From Monosporascus cannonballus (taxonomy: Eukaryota; Ascomycota; Sordariomycetes; Xylariales), in the NCBI GenBank assembly GCA_004154925.1, contig QJNS01000227.1:61960-125959 (forward strand): 64,000 nucleotides of DNA. Direction: 5' to 3'. A program made the translations under genes and the position numbers. The notes under the pieces were generated by a model. That model did not search any database. It saw nothing but the letters and a program-made list of their open reading frames with translations, and was not told the origin of the DNA. Of the stretch, positions 22,637-35,914 are shown in pieces (the first letter of the stretch is position 1; the number at the start of each line of letters is the position of its first letter).

Positions 22637-24122
22637 TAATACATTCACTTTTTGGAATACGTTCTGTGATTAGTCGGAGATTATCTTACCCAAGCTCACA
22701 GCTGTCCATTATCTTACATCTAGCGAGCTCTATATATGAATTCGCGATGTTATTTTCGGCTGATAACCGTTTTCGAAGAAGTATAAAAATAAAAAAAATA
22801 CGTATTACGCGTTACGCAACTGGCTGCTAGCGAATACGGGGCTGGAGGCGTCCCGGCTTTCGGTTAACGAAAAAATAATAATTTTCTTTTATATTATAGC
22901 TTCAGGTTCTTCCATTCGGGTCGTTTCGGATCGCTTTATAAGAAATAATAATACTGTTTATCGTGCGTTTTAAAAAGTCCTAGACGTTCTTATAATATTA
23001 GTATGCGTTATTATTAGGCCCGTTAATATTTGTCCTTATTCAAAATTGTAAATAACGAGAAGTTTTTCCTATGGTTTAAAAACGTAATAGGAATGCTTAA
23101 TAGCTTTTACTCTAAGGCTAAAATTGAAGGCAATCCCTTTAAGCGAAAGATATAAAAAAACCGCAAAGGAGAATTTGTTAATAAATATGTTAGCCGTTTA
23201 TGATTTCGATAAGAGGTTTATTTACGTATTAGCTGGCTAAAAAAGGTCTGCGAATAATAGCAAAATATTTAATAGCGCTATCGATCGTAATAATCTCGTT
23301 ATCCCTAAGAATAATTACCTGATCGGCGATACTGCATACGTTAGCAGCAGGCGAATCCTTATTCCGTATTGCAAAGTGAGATATTACCTTCGAAAATAAA
23401 CGTAAGCTAAAGTAAGGCTACGTACGCCGAAAAAGCTGTACAATTTGAAGTATACTTAGTTGCAGAACGAAATCGAAAAAGCTTTCGACAGATGGAAAAA
23501 CATTTTCAAGATCTTCAAAAAGAACCTTTATACGCTTATTGACACGATAATAAAGGCGATTTACATTACGGCTGGCCTTTGCAATTTTCTATAAAAATAT
23601 GGCGAAATCGATTCTAACGAGCCGTAAAATTAGATAAAAAAGTTCATATTAACGATAAAGACGAAACGAATGATTTTACGCGCGCAGAAAGACAGGCCGC
23701 GTATTTTTAACTACTGCAAAATATCGAGATAATATTATAAAAAAATATAAAATACGTATTAAAAGTTCAAAAGAAATTAAAGGCGAAACAATTAAAAAAG
23801 GTGTTATTATTAATCGAAAGAAAAACTTAATTTAGGTGTAATAAGTTGTTAAGTTTATTTGTTATAACAACTTGAAAATTGTTAAATAAATTACAGATTT
23901 TAATTAAATTTATTTTTTATAAAAAGTTAACAGTTTTAAAACTTAACTATATTAAAAACTTATATGTGCCATATTATTACGAAACATCTTAATTCAAAAA
24001 TCCTTATTTTTGAAAAAAAAAAATATCCTTTTTATGTTACTGTAAGATAATGGACAGCTATGAGCTAGAGTGAGGTGATCTCCGACCAATTGCAAAGCGT
24101 ATTCCAAGAAGTGAATGTATTA
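22637..24122 (+). mobile_element. PIF/Harbinger-type DNA transposon with 82-bp TIRs
   Basis: Inverted repeats of equal length, 22,637-22,718 and 24,041-24,122, both read from the ends as TAATACATTCACTT(T/C)TTGG...CTGTCCATTATCTTACA. The 1,486-bp unit encloses a degraded transposase. Inverted similarity continues a few bases outward (AAGTA(A/C)CC), so the true end and the 3-bp target duplication typical of the superfamily could not be fixed. TIR mismatches are largely transitions. Confidence 0.85.
22850..23730 (+). pseudogene. Degraded DDE transposase (Harbinger, DDE_Tnp_4-like)
   Basis: From 23,199 one frame reads a Harbinger-like core: a FIYVLAG stretch, then SANNSKIFNSAI where the family has a GSAHDS-like motif, then NYLIGDTAYVSSRRILIPY (the GD-x-GY motif), then KKLYNLKYT followed by NEIEKAFDRWKNIFKIF. 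The last part corresponds to the family's conserved stretch around the catalytic Glu. The Asp in GDTAY and the Glu in NEIEKAF are kept, while the Asp of the HDS-like motif reads Asn. Stops at former Trp/Gln positions mark inactivation. A CNFL segment near 23,580 resembles the family's C-terminal LHNFL. Limits are approximate. Confidence 0.78.
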
Positions 24123-24139
24123 GGTTACTTACCTCAGCT

Positions 24140-24261
24140 AGTTCAGGCCTCCCTGGCTCGTTTTCCCAGTTTCTTCAAAGTCACTCAAGTACCGCTCTAT
24201 AACGTTAAATATTAATTAATTAAATCCCAAATCCCCGTAACGAGCCAGCAAGGCCTGAGTT
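24140..24261. mobile_element. Small inverted-repeat (MITE-like) element
   Basis: A left arm at 24,140-24,162 (AGTTCAGGCCTCCCTGGCTCGTT) and a right arm at 24,239-24,261 are imperfect inverted copies, about 19 of 23 matching by eye. The 76-bp spacer is less AT-rich than the surroundings. There is no coding capacity. It lies 17 bp outside the Harbinger TIR. It could be a MITE, or a hairpin left from a larger element. Confidence 0.5.
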
Positions 24262-27200
24262 GTAATTGCATAAAAATGGCTTTATTTAGTATATTTGCCT
24301 TTTTAAAAAAACGAAAATTTGTAATAACTTAATAATAAAACATTTTTTAATAAATATATATATATATACCGTTATTTCTGCCATAGCTTATTATTAATAT
24401 CATTTTGGTTTTAATTAGAACTTATTTGTTATTCCTAAACCTTAACGCATATAATAATTATAACCCGAACTTGTTACGTTATTATTTCCTTTTTTAAAAT
24501 ATAATAAATCCGAATTTTCTTAGTTTTACTGGGTTACGCCTTTAAAATAATATATATATATATGTATTTTAAATTTCTAGCAATAATATAAAAAAAATTA
24601 ATATAACGTATAAAAATTTTATTTATAATTAGGTTTTTTGTAACGATTTAGGTTAAGTTATTAGTTCGACCATTCGGATTAACCGATTAATTAACGTTTT
24701 AAATAAAAAACGAATACGCGAAAAGCTATTAATATACGGAAATTAATAGGAATTTTTGATTTCGGTTAATTAGGACCCCGTTATATATAAATATTATGAT
24801 ATATTATACAGGGAATTTATAGTTTTTATAAAAAGGCCTAAATTCCGTTATTTGTTAAAAAAAGTATCATTCGAAATTAAAATGATTTATATTATTTTAA
24901 ATAAAAGTTAATATTTTATAAAAATATTTGCTTTTAATTGGTTTAACTTTTTGAATTAAGTAATTATATAATACGAAACGAAAAACGAAACGGTTTCGTA
25001 ATAATAATGATCCGGATATTTTTATATATATTTTTTATAATTTTAATTATTATAACTAAGATAATGTCCAAACTTAACAGCAGTTATTTACCTTATTTAT
25101 TAAGTAAGCTTTTTTTATTTTCTGATTTATTACGGGGTAAAATTAATATATTAAAAAAATTAAGTATTTACGAAAATTATTATACGTTAAATAAAAGTAT
25201 AATTTGTGTAATGGAAAAGGTTAAATTAATTATATTAATTCCTTTACAATTATATAGTTTAAGTTAAGATAAATTACGTTTTATAATTAAATATAATAAG
25301 GTAATATCGTATTTTAATATAATAATTTTAATATTTAAAATTATGTTCGTAATATAATGTTTTAATATGGTACCGTTATACGAAGTATTATTTTTATTTT
25401 TATTTATTATTATAGCCGTATTTTTTAAAAAAAAATATTAAAACAATTTATATTCCGGCTTAATTAATATTATAAAATAAAATAATTTTATAAAACATTA
25501 TAATAATATTTGGTATTATTTGATATTTTTATTAATTCGTAATTATTATTATTTAGATTTTGTTTTTTATTTTTATTAATATATTTTATATACCTAATAA
25601 ATAAAAATTTCCTGGTTTTCTTAAATTAAAACGTATTCCGTATAATAAATGTTGTTTAATTTTGTTAAATGCAATTTACGAAAATAAAGGCATTATCGAT
25701 AATACTTATAGCGTTTATTAAAAATGGTTTTAAGGGATATGTAAATTTAAAAAGAATTTATCGGTTTCCGGAATATTTTTATCTTATTTATAGAAATTAG
25801 AAAATAATTAATTATATTTGGAAAATACAGGCTAATTAAACCGAAATAACCGATTTATATAATAAAAAACGACAATTCTTTTTATTCTTATTTTATTTCA
25901 TATATAAATAAACTGTTTGCTTATATTTATATATATTTATTGACCTAATAATATAATTGAAATATATAAAATATATATAATTTTAAAAGTAAATTATTAA
26001 TTTTTAAATAAAATAATATAATAATATTAAAAATTGTCGAAATTTTACTTTTTCGAACTTTTTATTTTTTATATATATAATATTTATATTTTCGGATTAT
26101 TTTTGTAAAACTTATGTATCCGATACGAATTACTTATAATAAAAACATTTAACGTATATAAAATGTTCCGAAATACCTTAATTAAAAAAGGTTCTTCGAA
26201 AACCGAATTTACCGAATTTATAAAATATATATATTTCCGGTTAACCGTGGCCGAATTTAAATTTATTATATATAAAATAATTTTTAAGTATCTTAGTTAT
26301 ACCGGATAAATAAGGGAAATATTGTAAGATTTTAATTAAAATACGTTAATAAATAAAGCCTTTTCCGACGAAAATTTATTAGTATTATTTATTAATAATA
26401 TAATACTTAATAATATAAATAATATAGCGGATAATTTATAAATATTTTATTTTTTAATTTAAGAATATAGCTTATTTATATTGTTTTTTAAGTAACGTAA
26501 TTTTAATTAAAATATATTAAATAAAACTTTTTTATCGGATAATTACGGAATCGGAAATATTTTTCATATGGCTAATATTTTATAAGGCAATAATTTTTTA
26601 ACCTTATTAAAAATAATAACCAATTATTAATCGATCCCGTTTTTATTAATAAAAAATTTCGAAATTATTACCGTTTTTTTAAAAAAAATCCAAATTTATT
26701 TATATTTTTCTCATATTATCCGATATAACGACGTTAATTATATTAAATAATTATTACCAATATTATTATTTCTTTTTATAAGGTTGATTAATTGAATTAT
26801 AACCAAAAATATTTTATTTTAATTGGATATTATATTTTATAATATTAAATTAAATGCTTATTAATTTGATCTTAATATTAAGTTTAATTCCGACAAAATC
26901 TAGGAACAAAATATAAAAAGTATTTAATCGAAAAGGCGAATATTATAATCTGTAATTTGCTGGCGAACTCCGCCGGTTAAAAAATAATATATATAACATT
27001 AATATTATTTTTTTCCAAGATTTGTTTTTAATTAGATATTATATATTTTTATAATATAAATTTTATGCCCGTTATACTTTTTCGTAACATAAATATTATA
27101 TTATTCGGGATTTTCGTAATAAAATCCTTAAACGCGCTTATTTTCGGTTTCGGAATTTCTAGTTTATTAAAAGATATCCATTTTAGATTTAAAAAAAGGG

Positions 27201-30200
27201 CTAAAATTCCGAAAATATTTTGGCCGTAAGCCGTAAAACTTTAAAAATTAAATTTATCAATTTTAATAATGCCGTACTTATCATTAACGATATAAGTAAA
27301 CTTAATTAACTAAATACGGCAAAACATAAATATTAATTTATAAATAACTTTAATATAATTATTTTAAAAAAAATTTAATACCGAATTTATTAAAAATCCT
27401 TTAATTCCAGATAACCGTAATATTTTATATACGGAAAAAAATTAAAATTTTATAATACCAATTATCGATAACTTAATTAATAATCTTAATTAAGGCGGTT
27501 TATTATTATTATTATTATTATCGGATAAATAAAATAAGGATTTATTTGACGAAAACGAACCGTTATTATAATCTTTTACCTTTTTATAATTTTATACCTT
27601 TTTATAAATAATATAATATTTATATTATAATTTTAATATTAATATAATTTTATTATTTACATAATTTTAATTAGTTAATTTCGGGATCGTTTAATATATT
27701 ACCGTAATCATTTAATTATTATATTAATATAACTTATTTATTTTTAATAATAAAACTGCAAATACAAAAGTAATATTGTACGATACGATACGTAATATAA
27801 TTATTAACGAAATTAATATAAATATTTAGGTTTATAATTTATATAATTTTAATTAATTATATTCCGTTTAAACATTTTATTTTTTGTAAAGTTATATAAA
27901 AATATTGAATTATTTATAACTAAATATAACGCATAATTTCGAATTAATACGTATACCTTATTTATAACTAATTTATTAATTAACGTTTTTAAATATTTTT
28001 TAAAATTGTTTTTTCCGTTTTATCATTTTTGGCGCGTTATTATAACTTATGTATTAATAATATTTTTGCGTTTTTACATTTTAAAATTTTATGTGTTTTA
28101 CATATAATATTTATATTTAAATCGTTTTAAAAAATTTTATTTGGATTATATAATAATGCCGAATATTTGGGAATCGTATATAAATATTTTTCGCCGCGTT
28201 TTTATACGTAATTTATATATTTATTACTTATACAATTTTGTAAATTATAATATCTAAAGAGATAATTATATAATATATATTTCTTAATTAAATAGCCCGG
28301 TCCATACAATTATAAACCTTTTTTCGTATTATTTATATAATATTTAGTTTATCTAATTTTTTCGCTAAATTACGAAAATTATAATTAATTAAAAATCTAT
28401 AATTAGCTTGATAATTTAAGAATTTATCAGGCCGGCATAATTCGCTATATCGTAAATTTTGTTTTATTAGTTATTGTTACGGAAAACTATTTCGAATTAT
28501 ATTATTAATATTTAATATTTATATAAGTATTATTTTTTCTGTAATAAAAAATTTTATTTATAATAAAAGCTTTTCATAATATTACCGAACATATAAATTT
28601 TTAATAATTATAAAAGTTTCTTAATTAATATATATCCGTATTAATATTACAAATGTAAAATATTTATTTTTTTCTAACTTTCCGCCATATTTATATAATT
28701 TTATAATATATATATAATATTTATAATCGGTTATGTATAATATGTATTTTGCATAAGGAATATCTTATATTTTAGGATAATTAAATATTATTTAATTAAT
28801 ACAAAAATACTTTAATTGGGATTACGTTGTTGGTTTTGTTTTATCGCAGGTTATTTTGGTATCGATTCCGGTTATTTTTTGGTTAAAAATCTTGTTACCC
28901 GTTTTTAAGGTTATTTCTTAAAGGTAGATTATTTTTATTTTGGTACTTATTCCGGCTCTTTTTTGCTTCGAAATTTTATTATTTATTTTTAATGTTATTT
29001 CTTAGGAGCAAGTTATATTTCGGAGATATTATTAGCAAATCTAATTCTTTTAATCGAGCGAATAAGGCTTTTCAAGTTTATTCGGAATATATTATTGGAA
29101 ACCATAACGAAAATTACCTTTATTATATCGGCAAATAAATTTATTTACGTTTTGTAATATCGTAAAATATATAAAGATATATATTATAATATAAATTTGG
29201 GTATTAATTAAAAAAACTAATTAATAATTATTATATCGTAAATAACGTGATTTTATATATTAAAATATAACAAATATTTAAAGTTATAAAAAATTATAAT
29301 TAAATAAATAATATTAATTATATATTAAATAATCAAAATAATTAAATGCAATATATATTTAATTAAAGTTATTTTATAAATTATATTAAAACATTTATAA
29401 CACAATATAAATTTAAAATAATTTATATATAGTTATTAAGTTTTTCTTATATATTGTACTTCGTTATAAAAAAGTAATATTAATTTCTTTATTTATATTT
29501 AATAATTTATATATTTATAATTATATAATTTTAAAATTTATATATATTTTTATTTTAATTGTATATATTATTTTAATATATTTGTATAACTTATTAATTA
29601 TATATAAATTTTATTCGTATATTATAAATTTTCATATATTTCTTATTTATAATAATAATATATTCGGTAATTATTTAATATATAAATCTTACTATATTTA
29701 TTATATTTTTTTATTTTTTATATATATTTCTAATTTTAATTAAATCGAATTTATATCAGTAAATGTATAATATTATTAAATCTTTTAATTATAATTACTT
29801 ATTTATATATATTTAATATTATGTTATTATTATAATAATATTATTGCTAGTTAATAAAACAAAATATAGTAATTATATTCGGAAAATATATAATAATTTA
29901 ATAAAAAATTAAAATATATATAAAGATTATCACGGCGTTAAGTTAATTTTCGATACGAATTATATTAATTACGGCATTATTTTCGGTATTTTAATTTTTA
30001 TTATATATATTATTTTTTTAAATTTTACTCTAACTTATAAAATAAAGTTGCCTTAAGTCAAACGATTATTCGATAAAATTCTAATATTATAAAGTTTTTA
30101 TAAAGTAATTTCTATTATTATATATTAAAAAATATAAATTATTTATTATTATATATATATTAATATATATTTTAATAATTTTTAAATTTCGTCTTTACTA

Positions 30201-33200
30201 AATTCCAAAATAAATATTAAATAATATATAATATTATATATTTTTTTCTTATATTAAAATATAATAGAAAAATTATTAATAGGAATAATACGGATTATTA
30301 AATAATAAATTTTTAAAACCGTAAAATAAACGTTTTTTATATTACACATTTAATTAGAGTATATTTTTTAAAAACCCGTATAATTCGGGCCGTTAATTAT
30401 TTTCGGAAATTTATAATTTATAATAATTTACATAATATGGATAATATTTGGAATATAATAATTTTATAGTTCCAATTAAAAAAAATATAAAACCGTAATA
30501 TATTTTATAAAATATATTATATAAATATTATTTTTATAATATTAAACGAAAAGAAAATTTATAATTTTACGTAATTAATTATAAAGTAAATAATTTTATA
30601 TAAAAATTGTATTTTTAAATACCGCAATATATTCGGTATTAATACTAAGGATTTCGGCAATTACCCGGCATATCAAATTATTCTTATATTTATATAAAAC
30701 GTTAATACAAAGGAATTACTAAAACCAACCGAAAAAAAATAAAAGAATCTTTAAAATTAGCCAGAAACCCAATTACGCTAATAAAAAAACGTAATAAAGG
30801 GAACAAATTAAATCCGGCCGTAAATTTTTATTAAAAGAACTAAAAAGTCTTAATTCCAAAAACAAATAATTAATAAACTCTTTAACAAAATAATAATAAA
30901 ATATATAAGCGGTTCTAAAAAATATTAATTAAAACCGTATACCGATAAATATTAATTTTAATTACAAAAAAATAAGATTATAAAACGTTATTAATAAGAA
31001 TTTATTACAAACTCGGAATTTTAAAGATTTCGAATTAATATTTTTGAAAAAAACATCAAAATAATGATATTAATAACGAAAAAATGATTTTTTTAATATT
31101 AACGAAAAATATTTATATTACTTATTCTAATTATTTAATTTAAATCAAAATACCTTAAAAATTAAAAAGATTAAAAATATTTCAGAAATTAATGTAATAA
31201 ATTCGAAAGAAAACCCGGAAAATAAAATTTAAAAATATTTAATTTAATGTTATAAATTAAAAACTAAAAATTAAAAAATAATTTATTAATAATTCCGATA
31301 AATTATAATTCGAATGATATAATATAAAGTTTTGTTAATTTTCCTAATTAAAAAAATTATTATGTATTTATTAAAATATATAATTAATCCGGACTAAAAT
31401 AAATTAATATTCCGTATAAAGCTAAACGAATTAAAAATTAATAAAAATAATAAATTTAATAAATAAATAATATATTAATAATTTTAATTAATATTATATA
31501 AATATTTATAATTATCGTATTTTACGATTATAACGTTACGCCGAAACCGAACGCATTTTTTGTTATCGGCTTTAATTAAAACCGGCGGAATTTTGTTTTT
31601 TATTTTTTAACTTAATATTATAATTTTTTTTAATTTATTATCAATATTATTTGTTTTTAACGTATAATTTCTTAATTTTAAAAAAAATTATTATTTCAAC
31701 TTTTTTTAATATATTATTTATAATATCGGATTACAAATTGTTACGTTTAGGCAACGCCGGCAATTCCAATAATAATATAAAAATAAACAAATTATATAAA
31801 TATAAATATAATAATAAGAATAAATTAAAAAAATTAAAAATTTTTAAAAATAATAAGTTTTATACCAATATTATAAATAAAAAAATAAAATAAACTTTAA
31901 ATTAAAATTATTGAGTACGTTATAAATTATACATATAAATACAGACGTTAATATAACCGTAATTATAACTTTAAATTGCAAAAATATATAAATTATATGC
32001 CGGTTTAATATTTAAATTATTAAAGTTATTGTAAAACCATTACTTATTAATTTAAACCGAATAACCATATATAATATATTTTAATTAAAACAGGATATAA
32101 CTTAAAACGGTTTTATAATGTTTCCCGATATTTATTAAATTTATAACGCAATAATAATCCGTAACGTATATAAATTGACTTACGGCATAAAAATATAATA
32201 GTATTATTTCTGATTAAACGAATTCCGTTATTTACAAAAAATTACTTCTATTTTTTATAAAATCGAAAATATAACTTTTTTATAAATTATATATAATGCA
32301 AAAAATAGACGGTTTGTAAAATTATTTTAATATTATTATTTATTAAAACCGAAAACCGCCTTAATTAATTTAATTATATTTTAAATTAAAAATAACCGTA
32401 TAATTTTATTTAATTTATTTGGGAATTTATTAAATAAAGAGTTTTTAAATTTAAAAAAAATAAATATTTATTTTATTTTTTATTACTAAATAAAAATAAT
32501 TACATAAAAATATTTCGTTTGCTTATTATTTATATTAAAAATTTATTATTTTTTAAACAATTATCTTTATTAAACCAGCTTTTAATTATTTTTACGAAAG
32601 TAGTTTCGCATTTAAAAATTTAAATAAATAAAAGGAATTAAATATATATATATTATAATAAAATCCAGCCGGAATTAAATTATTATCGTTTTTTTTCAGT
32701 ATAATAATTTTATTTTTTTAATATATTAAAATTATTTTATATATATATTTGCTATTAAATAATACGTATTATTAAGGCCCTATTTTTATCTGGTACCGTA
32801 AATTAAAATTACTTTATTCCGGAAATTTACGGATAATATTTTAATTAGCCAAAAATTAAAATTAAAATATAATAATTATTTTGTTTTAATTAAAATTATT
32901 CGTAATAAATTACGTATTAATTTTTTATTATTTAAATTTAATATATTACTTTTTATTATAAACTTTATATTCTTATAAATAATACAGTTTTTAATTTATT
33001 AAACTTAAGTCATTTTCGTTATTTTAGTTTTTTAAAAATAAATAATTTAATTTTATATTTATTAAATATTTAATAAAGTATAAATAATATAATTTATTAT
33101 TAATTAATTATACTTAATTATTTATAATTATAAATTGTTTAATTAAAATATTATTATAAATTATAAATTAAAGGGTTTTATAATATATTTTATTATATTA

Positions 33201-34780
33201 TTTAATTAACATTTAAAATATTTATATTTAATTTAAAAATAATAGTAAATATAATAATATAAATACAATTATTTAATTATTTGAAATTATTATATACGTA
33301 AATTTAATATCCGTAAAATATTTTGGCATTATAAAATTTAATAATTGTAATAATTTTTAATAAATATTTTTAATTTATTATAATTTTAATTAAGTAATTA
33401 TAAACGTTTATAATATTCGCTTTATTATTAATATAAATAATAATGTTAATAATAAAACGTAAATTATTAAATTAAATCAAAAAATTATTACTTAGTAATT
33501 TAAATATATTAATTATTAAAAAATCTAAATACCTTTAATTTTAACGTTAATTTTTAAATATAAAAAAATATAATAATAATTTCTGAATAATTAATATTAA
33601 TACGCCCGATTTCCGCCTTATAGCCATATTTAATTAAGCCATTAATTTAACGAAAACTGTTATATTTCGTAATTTCTTTTTATAATATTACTAATAATTA
33701 TTATTTATATAAATTAATATATATAAATAAAGAAAATAAAACGCAAATTATTAATATTAATATATTAAAGTTAAAAGCTTTTTTTAATAATAAATATATT
33801 TTGTCGATAAAATTTTCATTATATTATTATTTAACATTATAATTTAATATAATAATTTGAAGTTAATTATTTAATATTTATTTAAAATTAAAAATAATAT
33901 AATTATATTATTCGGCAGTTCTATAATTAAATATTTTTAAATTAAGTTTTTTTGTATTCGCAAATATTAAAATAAAAACAAAATATAAAATTGCTAATAT
34001 AAAAAGTTATTCTTTTTTATTAATTTAATTAATAATACGATTTAAATAATTAAAAATTTGTTAAAATTTATTTTAATAACGAAAAAAATATTAAGTTTCC
34101 GAAGATTAAATTATATATTATATTAATTTATTTTTTCGTAAAATACGGCTTTATCCATTAAATATAATATTTAATATAAGCTAAATAAATTAACGGTACA
34201 AAACTTCTATAAGGTTATCGACCATATACATAATATTGGTATATAAGTTAATTACTTTATATTAGGAAAAAACCGGTAAAAATATTAAATAAAAATAAAT
34301 GTATTATTTTAAAAAATTGATTATTCGAAAATTTAAAATATTTATTTTAAATCTTTAAATATATTATTCGTATTTAATTAGTTTAAAAGAATATTTCTGG
34401 ATTTATTACGGAAGACTTTAAATATTATATATTATTATTTTCATTTATTAAGTTATATTATTATCATATTAACTTAAAAATGGTAACAAATTATAATATA
34501 TATTAATTGAGATTTTAAGTTATATTTTTATTATAATAATTTTTATTTCGTATTAATTAAAATCATTATTATGTTAAAAAATCAAGATTTTAATTTTACA
34601 TTAAATTATATAAATTAAAATATGGAAAACTTTATAATTAAAATATATTGTTTAAATTAATATTAATAAGTTTTATAAATTTATATAAGAGCGTATCATA
34701 TAAAACGAAAAAAGTATAATTTGTTATTAAGCCTTATTTTGGAAGTTTTTTTATTTTTGTAAGTACTATTTTTAAAGGAA
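24262..34780. other. 10.5-kb AT-rich block with no recognisable gene
   Basis: Base composition is extremely AT-rich throughout. C and G that remain are mostly in CpG. No open frame above about 90 codons exists, and those present (25,007-25,267 and 31,651-31,893) are Ile/Lys/Leu/Asn-rich without any motif. Some stretches (about 26,160-27,600 and 30,700-31,500) give longer runs of protein-like but unidentified sequence when stops are ignored, so ancient RIP-eroded transposons are likely. No LTR of the families above was recognised in it. Alternating AT tracts occur (for example 24,350-24,370). Confidence 0.7.
28838..29020. repeat. Two diverged tandem copies, 84-bp period
   Basis: The segment with GGTATCGATTCCGG (from 28,858) is repeated 84 bp later as GGTACTTATTCCGG (from 28,942). 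The end marks also recur at +84 (TTATTTCTTA at 28,911 and 28,995). A weak partial third copy may precede them. The segment is less AT-biased than its surroundings. Confidence 0.6.
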
Positions 34781-34890
34781 TTTAACTGATATATTGGACC
34801 CCTAACAGATATTTCTTAATCAAAAGCTATAGCTATGGCTACGGCTGCTGCGCCGCAGGCGCAGCCACAACCTCCAAAATGGGGTCCTGA
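34781..34890 (+). other. Short non-RIP island; possible 5' end of a disrupted ORF
   Basis: About 100 bp of normal base composition lie between the AT-rich block and the 34,891 element. An ATG at 34,835 opens MATAAAPQAQPQPPKWGPD, and the frame would continue, across the element, into 55,566 (HNEAIGYFYL...) before stopping after about 40 codons in total. A 24-bp palindrome (34,843-34,866) lies in it. No family is recognised. The CCTGA at 34,886-34,890 is the target duplication of the large element. Confidence 0.45.
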
Positions 34891-35271
34891 TATAACGGCT
34901 ATGCGGTTTAACCGACTATTAAACCTTAAGTCGACGGGTTTATATTGGCAGAAATATCGTAGAAATCTGAACAATAGATATAGTAACGTATTACGTTTCG
35001 TAATACCAAAGGTACCTTAAGTAACGATATTATATTATAAGCTGGTGTTATTTAAATTATAGAAATAATAAATATATATATCTTAATCTTTTTATTATTG
35101 TTTATTTTTGCTTAGCAAAACCTTGTTAAATAATTATTTAATATTATTTAATCGTGCTTAATTATATTTAGTTAAAACCTTTAAGTATTAATTACGTAAT
35201 TCTGAATTAGCGTAACTTTGTGATTTTGGCTGGACCGTTTTCGCAGGCCCAGCTGGCTTGGGTTTATAATA
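34891..35271 (-). repeat. 3' LTR of the split chromovirus
   Basis: TATAACGG... (mutated TGTAACGG) to GTTTATAATA (mutated GTTTGTAACA). Mutation is light on the outer side and heavier inward. A polypurine complement (TTTCCCCTTTTCTT) follows at about 35,275-35,290. TACGTA at 35,193-35,198 replaces the CACGTG of the other LTR. Confidence 0.88.
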
Positions 35272-35589
35272 TGATTTCCCCTTTTCTTAAATTTTACCTT
35301 TAAAATTTTTTTTGGTAAGCCTTTTCTTTTAAGATGTCGACTCGCGTTACTAAAAACCGTTATCAGGTTCCTTCGTCCACCATACGACGTTAAAATTTAC
35401 TTTTTATTTTTGACGATTTTAGTGTTAAAGTTATAACATATTCCCTATACTTTTTCAAGAGCTGAAAGTACGAAATAATGGAGAACGTTTTTAAATATAA
35501 GGCGTATATTAAACATAATGATCTCTGCGATAGTAACGGCGTTCCCTTATTTTCTTTAAAAAATATACGTGCCGAAAATTAACGTTTAG

Positions 35590-35910
35590 AACCTAAGGAG
35601 GTATTTGCGGAAAAGCGTTTTTTGGAACTGCAAAAACGTTATTAGCGGGAAATGAACAAAATTATTGCGTAATTAATCCGTTTTCGAAAATAGAAGGCGT
35701 TTTTTCGTTCGAAAAAGATTAAAATAATATAACAAGAATTGCAATTATTGGAGGAGTTGGAGAAATAAAAGCGTTAAGAGCAAGAACAGTTGGAGGCCGC
35801 CGTTATAGCTGTTACGTTAACGTAGGCCGCAATTAAGTAGCCTAATATTCCGGCTATTAATTGATCGACTATTGATTAAGATGTGCCCGTCGTTGTTAGT
35901 AAAAGTACTT
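35590..35910 (+). pseudogene. Decayed antisense ORF of the split chromovirus
   Basis: On the plus strand, opposite to the element, a frame of about 100 codons reads an Arg/Lys/Glu/Gln-rich sequence including FLELQKRY, KIIAxLIRFRK, LQLLEELEK and EQEQLEAAVIAVTLT. Its stops (TAA/TAG) fall where Gln is expected. The heptad-like Leu spacing suggests a coiled coil. It ends shortly before the chromodomain end of pol. This is the best preserved antisense copy in the window; the function is unknown. Confidence 0.55.
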
Positions 35911-35914
35911 TAAT

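Noticed and set aside
25007..25267. 86-codon open frame in the AT-rich block
   Set aside because: Ile/Leu/Lys/Ser-rich without motif, as expected by chance in AT-rich DNA with few GC bases; no flanking structure supports it.
31651..31893. 80-codon open frame in the AT-rich block
   Set aside because: Asn/Lys/Ile low-complexity, compatible with random AT-rich sequence.
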